A stretch of DNA of 64,000 nt from the NCBI GenBank assembly GCA_041905525.1, contig JAYRKY010000014.1:1-64000 (forward strand), in the 5' to 3' direction. How positions within the stretch are numbered: position 1 is the first letter of the stretch; each line of letters opens with the position of its first letter. The DNA comes from SHVO01 sp041905525. GTDB taxonomy: Bacteria > Pseudomonadota > Alphaproteobacteria > Rhodospirillales > Rhodospirillaceae. The notes beneath the pieces were generated by a model. It had not been told where the DNA came from, did no database searches, and saw nothing but the letters and a program-made list of their open reading frames with translations. The translations under genes were made by a program, and so were the position numbers. Shown piece by piece: positions 16,682-25,759 of the stretch.

Positions 16682-16705
16682 CGAACTTATCCTAAGTTAA
16701 GTTCG
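16682..16705. promoter_or_regulatory. Inverted repeat before the Crp/Fnr-type gene
   Basis: Arms CGAACTTA (16682-16689) and TAAGTTCG (16698-16705) around 8 nt, with a nested ACTTA-TCC-TAAGT. It lies in the space between the divergent sensor and Crp/Fnr genes and could be an operator for either. Confidence 0.4.
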
Positions 16706-16821
16706 CTTCGTTTACGTTGCGTGCGGAGATCTGCCGAGGGGCTGGAGTTTCGCTGCGCGGGGGCACTCGCCGATCCACGAACAAATCTGTACGTGGACAC
16801 ATAGAACCATCAGGTCCCCTC

Positions 16822-17583
16822 GTGCCGCATCATGCTCTCCAAAAGCTCTCGATGAGCTGCCCTATGTCGTTAGCCGAGAGCGCCGCATTTCTCGAGGCGC
16901 TCACCAAGCCCAAGAAATTCTCAGTCGGCCAAGAAATCATTCGCGAAGGCGAAAGCACTTCGCGGTGCGCAGTGCTCCTAGAAGGGTTCGCCAAGCGGAC
17001 GCGCGTCCAGCCCACAGGCGCCGCGCAAATTCTCTCTTTCGTCTTGCCGGGTGACATGTGTGATGTCCAGACTCTCCTCATTACGCCGCTGGATCACACG
17101 GTCATCGCACTGATGCCCACACGGGTCGCATATCTGCCGCATGCGATTTTCCGCAGATTGATCGCCGACCACCCGGGGCTGGCGCTCTCGTTCTGGCGCG
17201 AGAGTCTCATTGACGGTGCGATTTTTCGTGAGTGGATGGTGAATATCGCGACGCGCGATGCCTACACGAGATTGTCTCACTTGTTGTGCGAAATCTACGT
17301 ACGGATGGATGCGGCGGGGCTGATTAATCAGCTGGGCTATAAGCTTCCGCTTGGCCAGCAGTTATTGGCCGATGCGACCGGTCTCACCGTCGTTCACGTC
17401 AATCGCACACTGCGGCGCTTGAAGGCCGAGGGCATGGTCACGGTCCGGCCGCTGTCCGTGACGATCCATGACTGGCGCGCGCTTGCACGGGCTGGAGATT
17501 TTGATCCCGGATATTTGCATTCGAGAGCCGTGCAGAAATCACTGGCCGCAGCGGCGCCCGAGCGCCGCGCCGTGATGCACTGA
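16822..17583 (+). CDS. Crp/Fnr-family transcription regulator
   Basis: 253 residues from the GTG at 16822. A cyclic-nucleotide-binding-type beta-roll (about 25-130: FSVGQEIIREGESTSRCAVLLEGFAKR ... LSFVLPGDMCDV) is joined by a long helix to a Crp-type winged helix (about 175-235: LPLGQQLLADATGLTVVHVNRTLRRLKAEGMV). There are no N-terminal Cys for an FeS cluster, so it is not a classical FNR. The frame is open further up to a TTG at 16717, but the family usually begins with a PHHALQKL-like sequence, hence this start. Divergent from the sensor gene. Target genes unknown. Confidence 0.88.
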   Translation: MPHHALQKLSMSCPMSLAESAAFLEALTKPKKFSVGQEIIREGESTSRCAVLLEGFAKRTRVQPTGAAQILSFVLPGDMCDVQTLLITPLDHTVIALMPTRVAYLPHAIFRRLIADHPGLALSFWRESLIDGAIFREWMVNIATRDAYTRLSHLLCEIYVRMDAAGLINQLGYKLPLGQQLLADATGLTVVHVNRTLRRLKAEGMVTVRPLSVTIHDWRALARAGDFDPGYLHSRAVQKSLAAAAPERRAVMH

Positions 17584-17598
17584 AGAGGCGTTGCGCCA

Positions 17599-18012
17599 CT
17601 AGGTCGCCCACACAACGAACAGCCCTAATGCAACGACCGCCAGAAGCACGCCGCAAATGCCGGCGAGCAATCCTTTAGCGACTTGCGGTACGTCTGGCGT
17701 CGGCGGTGTTGCTCCGGGATGGTACAGCCGCCATATCGCGACTCCGAAAAAAAGCCCGGCGATCGTCACGAAGATCGAGGCCACCGCCCCGGTGACGACT
17801 TGGGAAAGATGATCGGCCAGCAAGGCCTTTGCGCCGAGACCCGAGGCGAGGGTCGCGATCCCTGTACGCACCCAAGCGGCATAGGTCCGCTCGGATGCGA
17901 GCACCGTGCGATTGGCTGCCAGTTCGGTCCGGCGGTCGGCGCTGTCGGCCTGCTCCCGCGCGCTCTCCTTGAGGACCTCGGCGCTACGCTCGATCCGTTC
18001 GGTCGTTCCCAT
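17599..18012 (-). CDS. DUF202/YidH-family membrane protein
   Basis: 137 residues: a charged N terminus (SAEVLKESAREQADSADRRT), the DUF202 signature ELAANRTVLASERTYAAWVRTGIA (about 30-53) and three membrane helices (about 45-62, 72-95, 112-135). Family members are small inner-membrane proteins of unknown function. The frame is open far upstream, but the ATG at 18012 fits the usual N terminus. It converges on the Crp/Fnr gene (15-nt gap). Confidence 0.85.
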   Translation of the reverse strand: MGTTERIERSAEVLKESAREQADSADRRTELAANRTVLASERTYAAWVRTGIATLASGLGAKALLADHLSQVVTGAVASIFVTIAGLFFGVAIWRLYHPGATPPTPDVPQVAKGLLAGICGVLLAVVALGLFVVWAT

Positions 18013-18144
18013 CCTCGTCTTGTTCTCACCCGCGCGTGATCTCGTCCACCCACTCGGCAACGCTTGTGAGGGTCGGGGGTTCCAGTCCTCACCTGCCTGT
18101 GTTATCGGCCAGTCTTCGGCGCTTAGGTCTTGTTTCTTCAGGTC

Positions 18145-18654
18145 ATGTTGCGTTTCGTTTCGTTCGTTGTGTTTGTGGTTTTCATCGTTGCACCCGCGGC
18201 TGCCGACACGCTTATTGGGCGGCCCACCGTCACGGACGGCGATACGTTCCGCTTCCAAAGCGGCATCCGCGTCCGTCTGTTTGGCGTGGATACGCCCGAG
18301 AAAAATCAAAAGTGCGAGCGCGCCGACGCCTGCTATCCCTGCGGCCGGGACGCCGCCGCCTTTGTGCGCGAGTTCATCGGCAGTAACGATCTCGTCTGTG
18401 AACTCACGGGCGAAAAAACTTATGACCGGTACGTCGCCATTTGTTCGGTCGGAAAGAAGGACCTCGGCGAAGCCATCATCGCTTCTGGCTGGGGATTTCC
18501 GTACCGCCAATTCCTCAAGGGGCATCGTCTCCGCGTCGCGTATGAGGCCGCCGAACGGCAAGCCCAATCGCGTAAGCTCGGACTGAACCGCGGTACTTTT
18601 ATTGCGCCGTCGGATTGGCGGAACCACAAGATGCGCCTGGAGTGCGAACGCTAG
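18145..18654 (+). CDS. Secreted thermonuclease-like (SNase) protein
   Basis: 169 residues with a signal peptide ending about APAAA and one staphylococcal-nuclease fold: TVTDGDTFRFQSGIRVRLFGVDTPE carries the Asp and Arg of the active site, YDRYVAICSVGKKDLGEAIIASGWG the second Arg region. Four Cys (KCERADACYPCGRD and later) are extra and may form disulfides, typical of alphaproteobacterial secreted forms. Cuts DNA or RNA in the periplasm or outside. TTG at 18130 is an alternative start. Confidence 0.88.
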   Translation: MLRFVSFVVFVVFIVAPAAADTLIGRPTVTDGDTFRFQSGIRVRLFGVDTPEKNQKCERADACYPCGRDAAAFVREFIGSNDLVCELTGEKTYDRYVAICSVGKKDLGEAIIASGWGFPYRQFLKGHRLRVAYEAAERQAQSRKLGLNRGTFIAPSDWRNHKMRLECER

Positions 18655-18742
18655 GCCGCCTGGAACTTTTTCAGCGCCCGCGCATTACAGTACACAGCGG
18701 CGCGCCCCCAGCCCCCCAGCATCAGCGCCGCGAAGACACGTA

Positions 18743-18783
18743 GAGCCCTTCGCTTTCCCCCAAGCGAAGGGCTCATTCTTTTG
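18743..18783 (+). terminator. Rho-independent terminator after the nuclease gene
   Basis: Perfect 13-bp arms (GAGCCCTTCGCTT at 18743-18755, AAGCGAAGGGCTC at 18762-18774), 6-nt loop, then ATTCTTTTG. Confidence 0.8.
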
Positions 18784-18832
18784 TCTCCTGTTTCACTGGC
18801 AACATATAGCAATCGATCACGTTCATGTGTTC

Positions 18833-19045
18833 ATGAACACCCCAGAAGAACAACTCGATGCCATCGCCCGAACCGCCGGCCGTTGGCTGGCGCCGGGCAA
18901 CGCGCTCACCAGCTACCAGGCCATGATGGAAATTGTCGCGATCCTGGAACGTGCTCCGCGCGAGCAGGATGTCCGGCTGCTGGATCACCACCACCCGCGG
19001 CGTCGTCCTGCGCGTGCCTTGCGGGCATCCTCCTTCCTCGGCTGA
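18833..19045 (+). CDS. Small hypothetical protein (uncertain)
   Basis: 70 residues. The first 45 (MNTPEEQLDAIARTAGRWLA and on through SYQAMMEIVAILERAPREQDV) look like a real helical protein; the end (DHHHPRRRPARALRASSFLG) does not. Either a small gene or one with a damaged 3' end. No clear ribosome site. No family recognised. Confidence 0.3.
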   Translation: MNTPEEQLDAIARTAGRWLAPGNALTSYQAMMEIVAILERAPREQDVRLLDHHHPRRRPARALRASSFLG

Positions 19046-19144
19046 GGCCTCGCGTCCCAGGGGCAAGCGCATTAAACCTTTGTCGTGCATGGGACGTTTT
19101 CGCGCGCGCGTAGTTACACCGTCAGTCAGTGGAAGAGGGCTGCG

Positions 19145-19336
19145 ATGACGGATAAGGAACGTGCCGCCGAATATCTCAATCGTTCGAAAGAGGCGCGTCG
19201 AGAGGCCCGGTGCGTGATGGATCCTGTTGTGCGTGCGGGTTTCCACCGCGTCGGCGACGAATACGAACGGATGTCGGCCGCGGTCCTGAGGGGATTACCG
19301 GCCGCGCGGGTCGTCGGCTCCTCTGAGCAACTTTAA
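19145..19336 (+). CDS. Small helical protein (RA-rich module type)
   Basis: 63 residues from the ATG at 19145 (MTDKERAAEYLNRSKEARRE). The pattern R-x-x-A-x-x-x-x-D-x-x-x-R-x-x-F-x-x-x-x-D-x-Y resembles two other small proteins in this window (19349-19585 and 25442-25615) and the tail of the MFS transporter at 24100. Such proteins are common and uncharacterised in alphaproteobacteria. It converges with the next gene (12-nt gap). Confidence 0.55.
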   Translation: MTDKERAAEYLNRSKEARREARCVMDPVVRAGFHRVGDEYERMSAAVLRGLPAARVVGSSEQL

Positions 19337-19348
19337 AGAAGGTCTGTC

Positions 19349-19585
19349 TTACGCGTTCGCAGTACTCGAGGCTTGCGACCGGTCCGGGTCGACCGCTTGT
19401 GCGCGGCGTTCCGCGGCGTCCGCCATTTCATCCCATGTGGCGGCCTGTCTCAAAAGCATCTCTCGTGTATGACGATCCACCACCGCGCCCGCGATCTGGC
19501 GCATTGTGATCGCCCGCATCCGGCAGGAACGCGCCATCTGACGCGGGTTTTCGGCCATGCGCTTATTCAGCATTTTGTCTGGCAT
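19349..19585 (-). CDS. Small helical protein (RA-rich module type)
   Basis: 78 residues starting MPDKMLNKRMAENPRQMARS, with AAGGGG 9 nt before the ATG. The core CRMRAITMRQIAGAVVDRHT, followed by REMLLRQAATWDEMADAAE, is the clearest form of the R-x-R-A ... D-x-x-T-R ... A-x-x-W-x-x-x-A module. Function unknown. It lies tail to tail with 19145-19336. Confidence 0.6.
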   Translation of the reverse strand: MPDKMLNKRMAENPRQMARSCRMRAITMRQIAGAVVDRHTREMLLRQAATWDEMADAAERRAQAVDPDRSQASSTANA

Positions 19586-19939
19586 GCGGGATCCCCTTGC
19601 GGTGAGCCTCCACATAGTTTGAATGCGAAACGAACTGCGTCATTGATCTATGTTGTGCGGGATTCTGCGAAGATGAGCGGGAACGCCGCGTAGCCGATTG
19701 CGGCTCTTTCATTTTTTCCCCCGTTTCACATGCGCGTGGCAGGCAAGTTTTTGGCAATAATTGAGGGGCCTCCCAATTCCTGATGGCGGCTGCAACTGTT
19801 GTCTGCACGAAGCGAGAATCCACTCCCGAAACCGTAGTCAATTTGCGGGTCGGAACCCGAGCGTCACCTTACGATGGTTCGCGACTCCATTCCGGCGCGA
19901 CAACTCGGGTCGTGAAAGCGCAAAATCGGCACGGGGGCT
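19586..19939. other. Gap before dnaE
   Basis: No supported gene; a minus-strand frame at 19563-19841 has unlikely composition. A DnaA-box sequence lies at the right end (19939-19947). Confidence 0.4.
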
Positions 19940-19947
19940 GTGGATAA
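19939..19947 (-). promoter_or_regulatory. DnaA box at the 5' end of dnaE
   Basis: TGTGGATAA, perfect DnaA consensus on the minus strand. It overlaps the upstream GTG start option of dnaE and lies 50 nt before the ATG at 19997. A single 9-mer can occur by chance. Confidence 0.3.
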
Positions 19948-22900
19948 TCCGCTGGCGGCGGGTGACGCGCCCGTGCCGGCAAACTATGTTCGTGCCATGA
20001 CTTACGCCCCGTTCGTACATCTGCGCGTCCACTCGGCTTACTCGATGGCCGAAGGAGCCATCAAGGTTCCCAAGCTGGTCGCTCTTTGCGCCGCTAACGC
20101 GATGCCGGCGGTGGCTCTAACTGACACCCGCAACCTCTTTGGCGCCCTCGAATTCTCCATTGAATGCACCAAGAATGGGGTTCAGCCGATAATCGGCTGC
20201 CAGCTCTCGGTCCGGCGGGATGACACCACCACGCCGGGCCACGGCCAGTCGGCCCGTCTTCCCGAGCCCGACGTTCTGGTGCTGCTCGTCCAGACCGAGA
20301 AGGGCTACGGTAACCTTCTGAAACTCACGAGCAAGGCGTTTCTGGAAACGGAGAGCGGCGAAACTCCGCAAATCAGTTGGGCGGACGTCGAGCGATATAA
20401 CGAGGGTCTTCTGGCGCTTACCGGTGGACCCGCCGGGACCCTCGGCCGGCATCTACTGGACGGTCAGCGCGCGAAAGCCGAAGAAGCGCTAGAGCGGCTG
20501 AAGGCGATCTTCTCGAACCGCCTTTACATCGAGTTGATGCGTCACGGCGTGCGCGCCGAGGAGCGGATCGAGCCCGGCTTGATCGATCTCGCCTATGCGC
20601 ACGATGTCCCGCTGGTCGCGACGAACGATTGTTTCTTTGCCGACGAGGGCATGTACCAAGCCCATGACGCTCTGATCTGCATCGCGGAGAAGTCTTTTGT
20701 TTCGGTGCACAATCGCCGTCGGCTGACACCCAATCACCGTTTCAAATCCGCCGCGGAGATGGTGAAGCTCTTCGCCGATATCCCGGAAGCTATTCAAAAC
20801 ACGTTGGTGATCGCACAGCGGTGCGCTTTCAAGGTCGAGGAGCGCAAACCCATCCTGCCGCGCTCGCCGAAAACCGGTCAGCGGACCGAGGAAGAGGCCC
20901 TGCGCCAACTTGCGCGCGACGGCCTCGACAAGCGGCTCGAAGATCAGGTCCTGAAGCCCGAAATGACCGCCGAGCAGCGGGCGGAGATTACCAAGACCTA
21001 TAAGGACCGGCTCGAGTTTGAGTTGGACACCATCGTCAAGATGGGGTTCCCCGGCTACTTCATGATCGTCGCGGACTTCATTCAGTGGGCCAAGGAGCGC
21101 GACATTCCGGTTGGTCCGGGTCGCGGTTCGGGCGCAGGCTCTGTCGTTGCCTGGGCCTTGACCATCACCGATCTCGATCCGCTGCGGTTCAACCTGCTGT
21201 TCGAACGCTTCCTCAATCCGGAACGCGTCTCGATGCCCGACTTCGATATCGACTTCTGTCAGGACCGCCGCGACGAAGTCATTCGGTACGTCCAGAAGGA
21301 ATATGGCCGCGACCGCGTCGCGCAGATCATCACCTTTGGAAAGCTCCAGGCACGCGCGGTGTTGCGCAACGTCGGTCGCGTGCTTGAGATGCCGCTCGGC
21401 TACGTCGACAAGATTTGTAAGATGGTTCCGATGAATCCGGCCAATCCCGTGTCCTTAAAGGATGCGCTGGAATCGGAAGAGGAACTCAAGCGCTTGCGCG
21501 AGACGGACGACAGCGTCCGTCAGCTCATTGATATCTCCCTGAAGCTCGAGGGCCTCTACGCCCACGCATCCACCCATGCGGCCGGTCTGGTGATCGGCGA
21601 CCGCCCATTGGATGAGTTGGTGCCGCTCTACCGCGATCCTGCGTCCGATATGCCGGTGACGCAGTTCAATATGAAGTGGGTCGAGCCGGCGGGGTTGGTG
21701 AAGTTCGACTTCCTCGGCCTGAAGACGCTGACGGTGATCGAGACCGCGGTAAAGCTGTTGCGTAAACGCGGGATCGAACTCGACATCTCGAAAATCCCTC
21801 TGGACGACAAAGCCACCTACGCCATGCTCACTCGGGCGGATGCCGCCGGGGTGTTCCAGCTGGAAAGTACGGGCATGCGTGACGTCTTGCGCAAACTGAA
21901 GCCCGACGTCTTCGAAGACCTGATCGCGATCGTGGCGCTTTACCGGCCGGGTCCGATGGACAACATCGATACTTTCGTGAACCGCAAACACGGCCGCGAG
22001 CCCATCGAGTATATGCATCCGGCGATGGAGCCGATCCTCAAGGAGACTTACGGCATCATCGTGTACCAGGAACAGGTGATGCAGGCCGCGCAGGTGTTGG
22101 CCGGCTACTCCCTGGGTGGCGCCGATCTCCTGCGCCGCGCGATGGGGAAGAAAATCCAGGCCGAGATGGACAAGCAGCGCGCCACCTTCATCGAGGGCGC
22201 GGGAAAGTTCCGTCAAATTCCGCCGGACCGTGCCTCGACCATCTTCGACACCATCGACAAGTTCGCCGGCTACGGCTTCAACAAGTCTCACGCGGCGGCT
22301 TACGCTCTAGTGGCTTATCAAACGGCCTACCTGAAAGCGAACTATCCGGCCGAGTTCCTGGCGGCATCGATGACGCTCGATATGCATAACACGGACAAAC
22401 TGGCTGACTTTAAGACGGAGCTTAAGCGTCTTCATATCGAGATTCTGCCGCCGGACGTCAATCGATCCGACGTGACCTTCAGCGTCGAGAGCGGGGCAGT
22501 GCGTTATGCGCTGGCCGCACTCAAGAACGTGGGGGCGGGGGCCATGCAGGCCCTTGTCGACGAGCGCCGGAAGAATGGGCCGTTCAAATCGCTGTCGGAT
22601 TTCGCCAATCGCCTCGATACATCCATCATCAATAAGCGCTTGCTGGAGAATCTCGTCAGCTCCGGCGCGCTGGACGAACTCCATCCCAACCGGGGTCAGT
22701 TGTTCGCCGGTATTGAAATAGTGCTGCGCCATGCCCAGCACAGCGCGGGCGCGCGCAATTCGAATCAGGTGAGTTTGTTCGGCGGCGACGACAGCCACAG
22801 CACGATCACCCTGCCGAAGGTGAATGAGTGGCGGAAGTTCGAGAAGATCGCCCATGAACATGACGCATTCGGATTTTATTTGAAGGATCATCCGCTCGAT

Positions 22901-23458
22901 ACCTACTCGGGCACGCTTGAAGCGTTGAAAGTCGTCAAGGCGCGCGATCTGGAGAACCTCACACCGGATCAGTGCGCGAAGCCCATCCGCATGGCGGGAA
23001 CGGTCCAGGAAAAACGCGAGCGCGTCGGCAAGCGCGGCAACAAATATGCTTTCGTGAAATTCCAGGATTCAACCGGCACCTTCGAGGCCATGATGTTCTC
23101 CGAAGTGCTGGCGGCGAGCCGCGAACTCTTGGATGGCGAATCCGCGGTCCTTCTCACCCTCGATGCGCAACTCGAAAACGGCAAGGTGCGCCTTCTCACA
23201 ACGCGCGTCGACGATTTGGAGAAGGCTGCCGCGGCCCGGGTGCGGAACATCGAACTGCATGTCACGCCCGAGTTGCCTGTGCACGAGCTGTCGGGGCTCC
23301 TGGCGGCGGACGGACGCGGCAATGGGAAGATCGTGGTCGTCACCCGCCAAAACGGGCATTACATTCATCTCGCGCTGTCCGATCGCTACGCCATCCAGCC
23401 CAAGACGCTGACGGGGCTGCGTGAAATGCATGGCGTCGCAGAAATCAGGGAGTTCTAG
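19940..23458 (+). CDS. dnaE: DNA polymerase III alpha subunit
   Basis: Replicative C-family polymerase, 1172 residues. PHP domain at the start (FVHLRVHSAYSMAEGAIKVP, AVALTDTRNLFGALEFS), then the polymerase core with GPGRGSGAGSVVAWAL and the catalytic Asp motif MPDFDIDFCQ (about 430-440), the fingers/tau-binding regions (FAGYGFNKSHAAAYALVAYQ), an HhH and an OB-fold domain (IRMAGTVQEKRERVGKRGNK). Length and order match DnaE1 rather than the error-prone DnaE2. The GTG at 19940 is the longest start; the ATG at 19997 (MTYAPFVHLRVHS) fits the family better. Essential housekeeping gene, here a single transcription unit. Confidence 0.97.
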   Translation: MDNPLAAGDAPVPANYVRAMTYAPFVHLRVHSAYSMAEGAIKVPKLVALCAANAMPAVALTDTRNLFGALEFSIECTKNGVQPIIGCQLSVRRDDTTTPGHGQSARLPEPDVLVLLVQTEKGYGNLLKLTSKAFLETESGETPQISWADVERYNEGLLALTGGPAGTLGRHLLDGQRAKAEEALERLKAIFSNRLYIELMRHGVRAEERIEPGLIDLAYAHDVPLVATNDCFFADEGMYQAHDALICIAEKSFVSVHNRRRLTPNHRFKSAAEMVKLFADIPEAIQNTLVIAQRCAFKVEERKPILPRSPKTGQRTEEEALRQLARDGLDKRLEDQVLKPEMTAEQRAEITKTYKDRLEFELDTIVKMGFPGYFMIVADFIQWAKERDIPVGPGRGSGAGSVVAWALTITDLDPLRFNLLFERFLNPERVSMPDFDIDFCQDRRDEVIRYVQKEYGRDRVAQIITFGKLQARAVLRNVGRVLEMPLGYVDKICKMVPMNPANPVSLKDALESEEELKRLRETDDSVRQLIDISLKLEGLYAHASTHAAGLVIGDRPLDELVPLYRDPASDMPVTQFNMKWVEPAGLVKFDFLGLKTLTVIETAVKLLRKRGIELDISKIPLDDKATYAMLTRADAAGVFQLESTGMRDVLRKLKPDVFEDLIAIVALYRPGPMDNIDTFVNRKHGREPIEYMHPAMEPILKETYGIIVYQEQVMQAAQVLAGYSLGGADLLRRAMGKKIQAEMDKQRATFIEGAGKFRQIPPDRASTIFDTIDKFAGYGFNKSHAAAYALVAYQTAYLKANYPAEFLAASMTLDMHNTDKLADFKTELKRLHIEILPPDVNRSDVTFSVESGAVRYALAALKNVGAGAMQALVDERRKNGPFKSLSDFANRLDTSIINKRLLENLVSSGALDELHPNRGQLFAGIEIVLRHAQHSAGARNSNQVSLFGGDDSHSTITLPKVNEWRKFEKIAHEHDAFGFYLKDHPLDTYSGTLEALKVVKARDLENLTPDQCAKPIRMAGTVQEKRERVGKRGNKYAFVKFQDSTGTFEAMMFSEVLAASRELLDGESAVLLTLDAQLENGKVRLLTTRVDDLEKAAAARVRNIELHVTPELPVHELSGLLAADGRGNGKIVVVTRQNGHYIHLALSDRYAIQPKTLTGLREMHGVAEIREF

Positions 23459-23525
23459 ATCGGAGGTCTGTTTCGTTCACGGGATGGATGTTTAGGTTCT
23501 AACGCACCCGCCGGGGAGGGGCACG

Positions 23526-24038
23526 ATGCGTAAAGTTCTTGTCATGGGTCCGCCCGGTGCGGGCAAGTCGACACTTGCGCGACGCTTAGGCAAGCTGACC
23601 GGTCTGCCCGTCATTCATCTCGATCAACACTTTTGGAATTGCGGGTGGGTTCCAACACCGCCCGACGTGTTCCGGCAGAAGATCGCCAACTTGGTCGCTA
23701 CACCGACCTGGATCATGGACGGTGGATACGGGAACACGATGGACCTTCGCCTCGCTGCGGTGGACACGATTGTGTACCTCGACATGCCGCGTTGGCTTTG
23801 CATGATGCGAATTGTCAGGCGCGCACTTCTGCATTACGGCGAGGTAAGAGCGGACATGGCGGCGGGCTGTCCCGAAAAGGTCGACTGGGGGTTTCTCGTG
23901 TACGCTTGGAATTATCACCGGCGGCAACGCCCCGTTCGTCTCACACAAATCAGAGCGGCACGCGTCAATCATGTGATTTTGCGTAGTCCGCCCGAAGCGG
24001 AGTTGTTTCTCCAGCGATTGGCGAGGGCGGCGGCATGA
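23526..24038 (+). CDS. P-loop nucleoside-kinase-like protein (FlaR/AAA type)
   Basis: 170 residues with a Walker A motif GPPGAGKST (8-16), the LDQHFWNCGWVP region and WIMDGGYGNTMDLRL. This is the pattern of the adenylate-kinase-like AAA family often named DNA topology modulation protein FlaR. The true substrate of this family is not known; a small-molecule kinase is likely. It starts 67 nt after dnaE, with GGGGAGG (23513-23519) before the ATG, and may share a transcript with the MFS gene 61 nt downstream. Confidence 0.8.
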   Translation: MRKVLVMGPPGAGKSTLARRLGKLTGLPVIHLDQHFWNCGWVPTPPDVFRQKIANLVATPTWIMDGGYGNTMDLRLAAVDTIVYLDMPRWLCMMRIVRRALLHYGEVRADMAAGCPEKVDWGFLVYAWNYHRRQRPVRLTQIRAARVNHVILRSPPEAELFLQRLARAAA

Positions 24039-24099
24039 CACCGCTCTGTTGCTGCGGATTTTGGGTCTCAAGTTTCTTGCTCACGATTGTGGCCGGTTG

Positions 24100-25437
24100 A
24101 TGAAATCTCAAACCACTCTCATTGCCCTCGCACAACTTCTCGCGACATCTCTCTGGTTCTCCGCCAATGTCGCCGGCGGTTCGGCGGAATATCTCGGCGC
24201 CATGACTATGGCCGTACAGGGCGGCTTCATCACCGGCACGCTTCTGTTTTCGTTCGGCGGCCTCGCGGATCGGTTTCGCCCGTCGCGAATCTTCGCGCTG
24301 TCCGCCACTCTGGGCGCTCTCTTCAACTTCGCATTTGCGTCTTCCGCGGACTCCACCTTTACGCAAATTATCTTGCGGATTGCGGTCGGCGTTTCGCTGG
24401 CCGGCGTTTATCCCATCGGCATGAAGATGGCGGTGGCCTGGGCGCCAAGCCGTGCGGGGCAGACCTTGGGCCTGCTCGTCGGCATGCTTACGCTGGGCAC
24501 CGCGCTTCCGATGGGTGTCCGCGCGCTGGGAAGCCACGGCGCTTGGCAGACTCCCATCATGGTGTCGTCGGTTCTTGCGCTCATTGCCGCCGCGATGATC
24601 TTCAAGCTGGGGGATCCGGTTGCTGCCGCGAAACCTTCCGGGCCGGCCGATGCTGGCAGCTTTTTTCGTGCCTTCAAGCTCCCGAAATTCCGCGCCACTG
24701 CCTTCGCTTACTTCGGGCATATGTGGGAGCTCTACGCCTTCTGGACGATCGTTCCGCTGCTGGTGGCCTCGGCCATTGCGGACACTTCCTTCAACGAGCC
24801 CCAGATCGGCTGGGCGCTGTCGTTCCTCGTCATCGCGGTCGGCTGTATCGGATGCATCTGGGGCGGCGGCATCACGCGAAGGCTCGGCTCAGAGCGTGTC
24901 GCCGGTGCCTCGCTCGCGATTTCCGGCGCCATGTGTCTGCTCTACCCGTTGCTGGACAGCGCGCCGTTCGCTTTGCGCTTTCTTGTCCTTCTGGTATGGG
25001 GCGGGGCCGTCATCGCCGACAGCCCGCAATTTTCGGCGCTCGCTGCGCGCCATTGTCCCCCGGCGCTCGTGGGCAGTTCGCTCGCACTTCAAACCAGTCT
25101 CGGGTTCGCGATTACGATTGTCTCGATCCTGATCGCCACCAGGACCCACGCGGATCTGGGCGACAAGGTCGCATGGCTCCTCTTGCCCGGGCCATTGCTC
25201 GGCCTCTTTGCCCTGCGGAACATGTGGTTCACGCCTTTCGAGGAGATCTTGCCGCCGCTTGCCCCCACGCAAGCCGCGCGCGAGGAAGCAAAGAAGGGCA
25301 GGGCCGATTGGTACCGCCGCCGGGCGCAAGAAACGTTCGAGCGTGCGGCCCGCACCGAGGACGCCGAGACGCGCGCGGGTTTGATCAGGGTCGCGGAAGA
25401 TTGGAAGCGGCTGGCGGAAGCCGCGGCGAAAGAGTGA
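24100..25437 (+). CDS. MFS transporter with extra C-terminal helical module
   Basis: 445 residues from the ATG at 24100. Twelve hydrophobic segments from ALAQLLATSLWFSANVAGGS to the PLLGLFALRNMWF region; the MFS motif between helices 2 and 3 is visible as GGLADRFRPSRIF. Probably a proton-linked exporter or importer; substrate not predictable. After the last helix the protein has an unusual tail of about 48 residues (GRADWYRRRAQETFERAART and on) that looks like the small helical proteins encoded nearby. Its stop is only 4 nt from the end of the convergent small gene. Confidence 0.88.
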   Translation: MKSQTTLIALAQLLATSLWFSANVAGGSAEYLGAMTMAVQGGFITGTLLFSFGGLADRFRPSRIFALSATLGALFNFAFASSADSTFTQIILRIAVGVSLAGVYPIGMKMAVAWAPSRAGQTLGLLVGMLTLGTALPMGVRALGSHGAWQTPIMVSSVLALIAAAMIFKLGDPVAAAKPSGPADAGSFFRAFKLPKFRATAFAYFGHMWELYAFWTIVPLLVASAIADTSFNEPQIGWALSFLVIAVGCIGCIWGGGITRRLGSERVAGASLAISGAMCLLYPLLDSAPFALRFLVLLVWGGAVIADSPQFSALAARHCPPALVGSSLALQTSLGFAITIVSILIATRTHADLGDKVAWLLLPGPLLGLFALRNMWFTPFEEILPPLAPTQAAREEAKKGRADWYRRRAQETFERAARTEDAETRAGLIRVAEDWKRLAEAAAKE

Positions 25438-25441
25438 GCGC

Positions 25442-25615
25442 CTAGCCGATCAAGGCGCCGAAAGAGCTCGGCGTTTTGTCGCCGCTCGCCGCCAGCGAGA
25501 GCCATTGCTCCGCCATTTCCAGAAAGATGGCTTTGTCGGTTTCGTCGGGCGTGCGCCGAGCCTGGGCAAGGCACTCCGCCGCGCGGAGGCGGTAGCTGTC
25601 GATCATCTGTGGCAT
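25442..25615 (-). CDS. Small helical protein (RA-rich module type)
   Basis: 57 residues from MPQMIDSYRLRAAECLAQAR; a start at 25633 is also possible. Core: YRLRAAECLAQARRTPDET, then FLEMAEQWLSLA. This is very close in pattern to the tail of the adjacent, convergent MFS transporter (WYRRRAQETFERAARTEDAE ... VAEDWKRLA). Members of this small-protein group are widespread in rhizobia-like bacteria and have no known function. Confidence 0.6.
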   Translation of the reverse strand: MPQMIDSYRLRAAECLAQARRTPDETDKAIFLEMAEQWLSLAASGDKTPSSFGALIG

Positions 25616-25759
25616 TGAGGGGTCCTTACGCATTTCGGCCCCATGTAATCGCGGGCGACGGGCGGACGGTAGATGGGCGAAGGCCTCGGACGGCCGTTTT
25701 GCCCATGGCGCGGGAAGAAACTCCCCCGAAATCCACCCGTCGGGAAAAAGCTGTTTTTC

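Noticed and set aside
19563..19841. Minus-strand frame in the gap before dnaE
   Set aside because: Unusual composition, no ribosome site and overlap with another small gene.
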